From NCBI GenBank assembly GCA_002404095.1, contig DHJA01000236.1, forward strand, positions 11,704 to 35,403: a DNA stretch of 23,700 nucleotides, read 5' to 3'. The notes under the pieces are model-generated. The model was not told the DNA's origin. It saw nothing but the letters and a program-made list of their open reading frames with translations, and searched no databases. The DNA is from Planctomycetaceae bacterium UBA4732. GTDB taxonomy: Bacteria; Planctomycetota; Planctomycetia; Gemmatales; Gemmataceae. Each line of letters opens with the position of its first letter. The first letter of the stretch is position 1. Below, piece by piece: positions 23,148-23,700 of the stretch. The position numbers and the translations under genes were made by a program.

Positions 23148-23700
23148 TTCCCGTTCGATTCGCGGCGCCACTTTTCAACGCGAGGTTTGGGGACAGTAAC
23201 GCGGATTCGCTCGCGCTCGAGCGGGCCGGCGACGGCTTACAAATGCTTCCGAAAAGTTGCCTTGCCGGATAGCACAGGTATCCATCTCAAGTCACGGCGC
23301 GTTGCTCCTGAATTCCCGGTAAGGGTTCGGGATCCTGAAGAGGGTCGAGGTCTTCTGGACGCTGCTGGGGCCGATCCGGGTCGAGCCGGGCTGCTCGCGT
23401 GCGCATTTTACAAGGATGTCGGCGCTCCGACACGCTCTTTTACATAGAACTGGGGGGTGACGCCGGAGCAGCTCGAACGGCATATGCGTTCCGTCCGCTA
23501 CGAGCGTCTGCTTGCCTTCATGGAAGCGTCGGCCCGTCCGCCGGTGCTGCGGTATCACACGGTTTCCGGCTCCAAAGGAATGGAGTATTTGCAGACCGTC
23601 CGTCTGGGGGCGGCGGCCTGTGCGTCGCCGGCAGGGAACGCCGATACCAAACGGCCCTAACCCGACGGGGCGCTCATACTTCGACTGTAACCCTTTTTAC
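23148..23700. other. Unassigned region at the right edge
   Basis: I recognise no conserved gene here. It contains short open frames and the phrase GGGGACAGTAACG (23190-23202). The only frame with some gene-like character starts at 23457 and is listed separately. No promoter or tRNA stands out. Confidence 0.5.
23457..23660 (+). CDS. Small hypothetical protein, doubtful
   Basis: A 67-residue frame begins at a GTG preceded directly by a run of G, with no well-spaced ribosome binding site. Its first half (MTPEQLERHMRSVRYERLLA, then 'FMEASARPP') is hydrophilic, looks helical and has reasonable composition. The second half (LGAAACASPAGNADTKRP) looks like noncoding readthrough. It may be the remnant of a longer gene or not a gene at all. 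I do not recognise a family. Confidence 0.22.
   Translation: MTPEQLERHMRSVRYERLLAFMEASARPPVLRYHTVSGSKGMEYLQTVRLGAAACASPAGNADTKRP

Noticed and set aside
23187..23447. 86-codon open frame near the right edge
   Set aside because: Low-complexity Arg/Ser/Pro-rich translation, no start signal and no recognisable family.

Overview
The window looks like chromosomal DNA of a GC-rich planctomycete, most likely of the Gemmataceae/Isosphaeraceae type. The lineage call is an inference from gene content. Two large exported proteins carry the planctomycete N-terminal 'LEDR' motif (LEDRRTPA and LEDRCVLS). There are two exported WD40-repeat proteins, a sigma factor that looks like the TIGR02999 ECF-like family next to a membrane Ser/Thr kinase, and a TIGR03032/DUF4915-type protein. 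No ribosomal, phage-structural or CRISPR genes were seen.

Layout. 1-5231: two large surface-type proteins in tandem. The first is cut by the window edge (NHL repeats, a partial Calx-beta domain, two IPT/TIG domains, DUF4214). The second is complete (LEDR motif, beta-helix, Calx-beta, IPT, DUF4214) and ends at a strong intrinsic terminator. 5326-6378: an exported ComEC-like metallo-beta-lactamase-fold hydrolase, followed by a roughly 130-bp inverted pair of palindromic repeats. 6674-13718: two exported WD40 proteins placed tail to tail with 4 bp between their stops. The first is almost entirely WD40 repeats (35 by hand count) and the second ends in a helical, HEAT-like region. 13719-14612: a gene-poor stretch of about 0.9 kb with a 5' half of tRNA-Ser(GCU), several palindromes and an 86-bp hairpin containing 9-bp tandem repeats. 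14613-17589: ECF-like sigma factor followed by a transmembrane Ser/Thr kinase with leucine-rich repeats on the far side of the membrane. 17937-19079: a TIGR03032-like protein. 19157-22260: a third large LEDR/DUF4214 protein whose reading frame is broken by one base in a G6 tract. 22378-23097: a Phd-type antitoxin with a PIN (VapC) toxin. 23098-23700: mostly unassigned.

How the genes may fit together. Three proteins end in DUF4214 and are built from interchangeable beta-rich modules, so they look like members of one exported family that evolves by module shuffling. The sigma factor and the kinase form a plausible signalling pair, with the LRR region as candidate sensor. The WD40 proteins, the hydrolase and the DUF4214 proteins all appear to be exported, but nothing in the sequence proves that they work together. 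The strongest leads for follow-up are the 35-blade WD40 protein, the orphan tRNA-Ser half, the nested hairpin repeats and the single-base frameshift in the LEDR protein.
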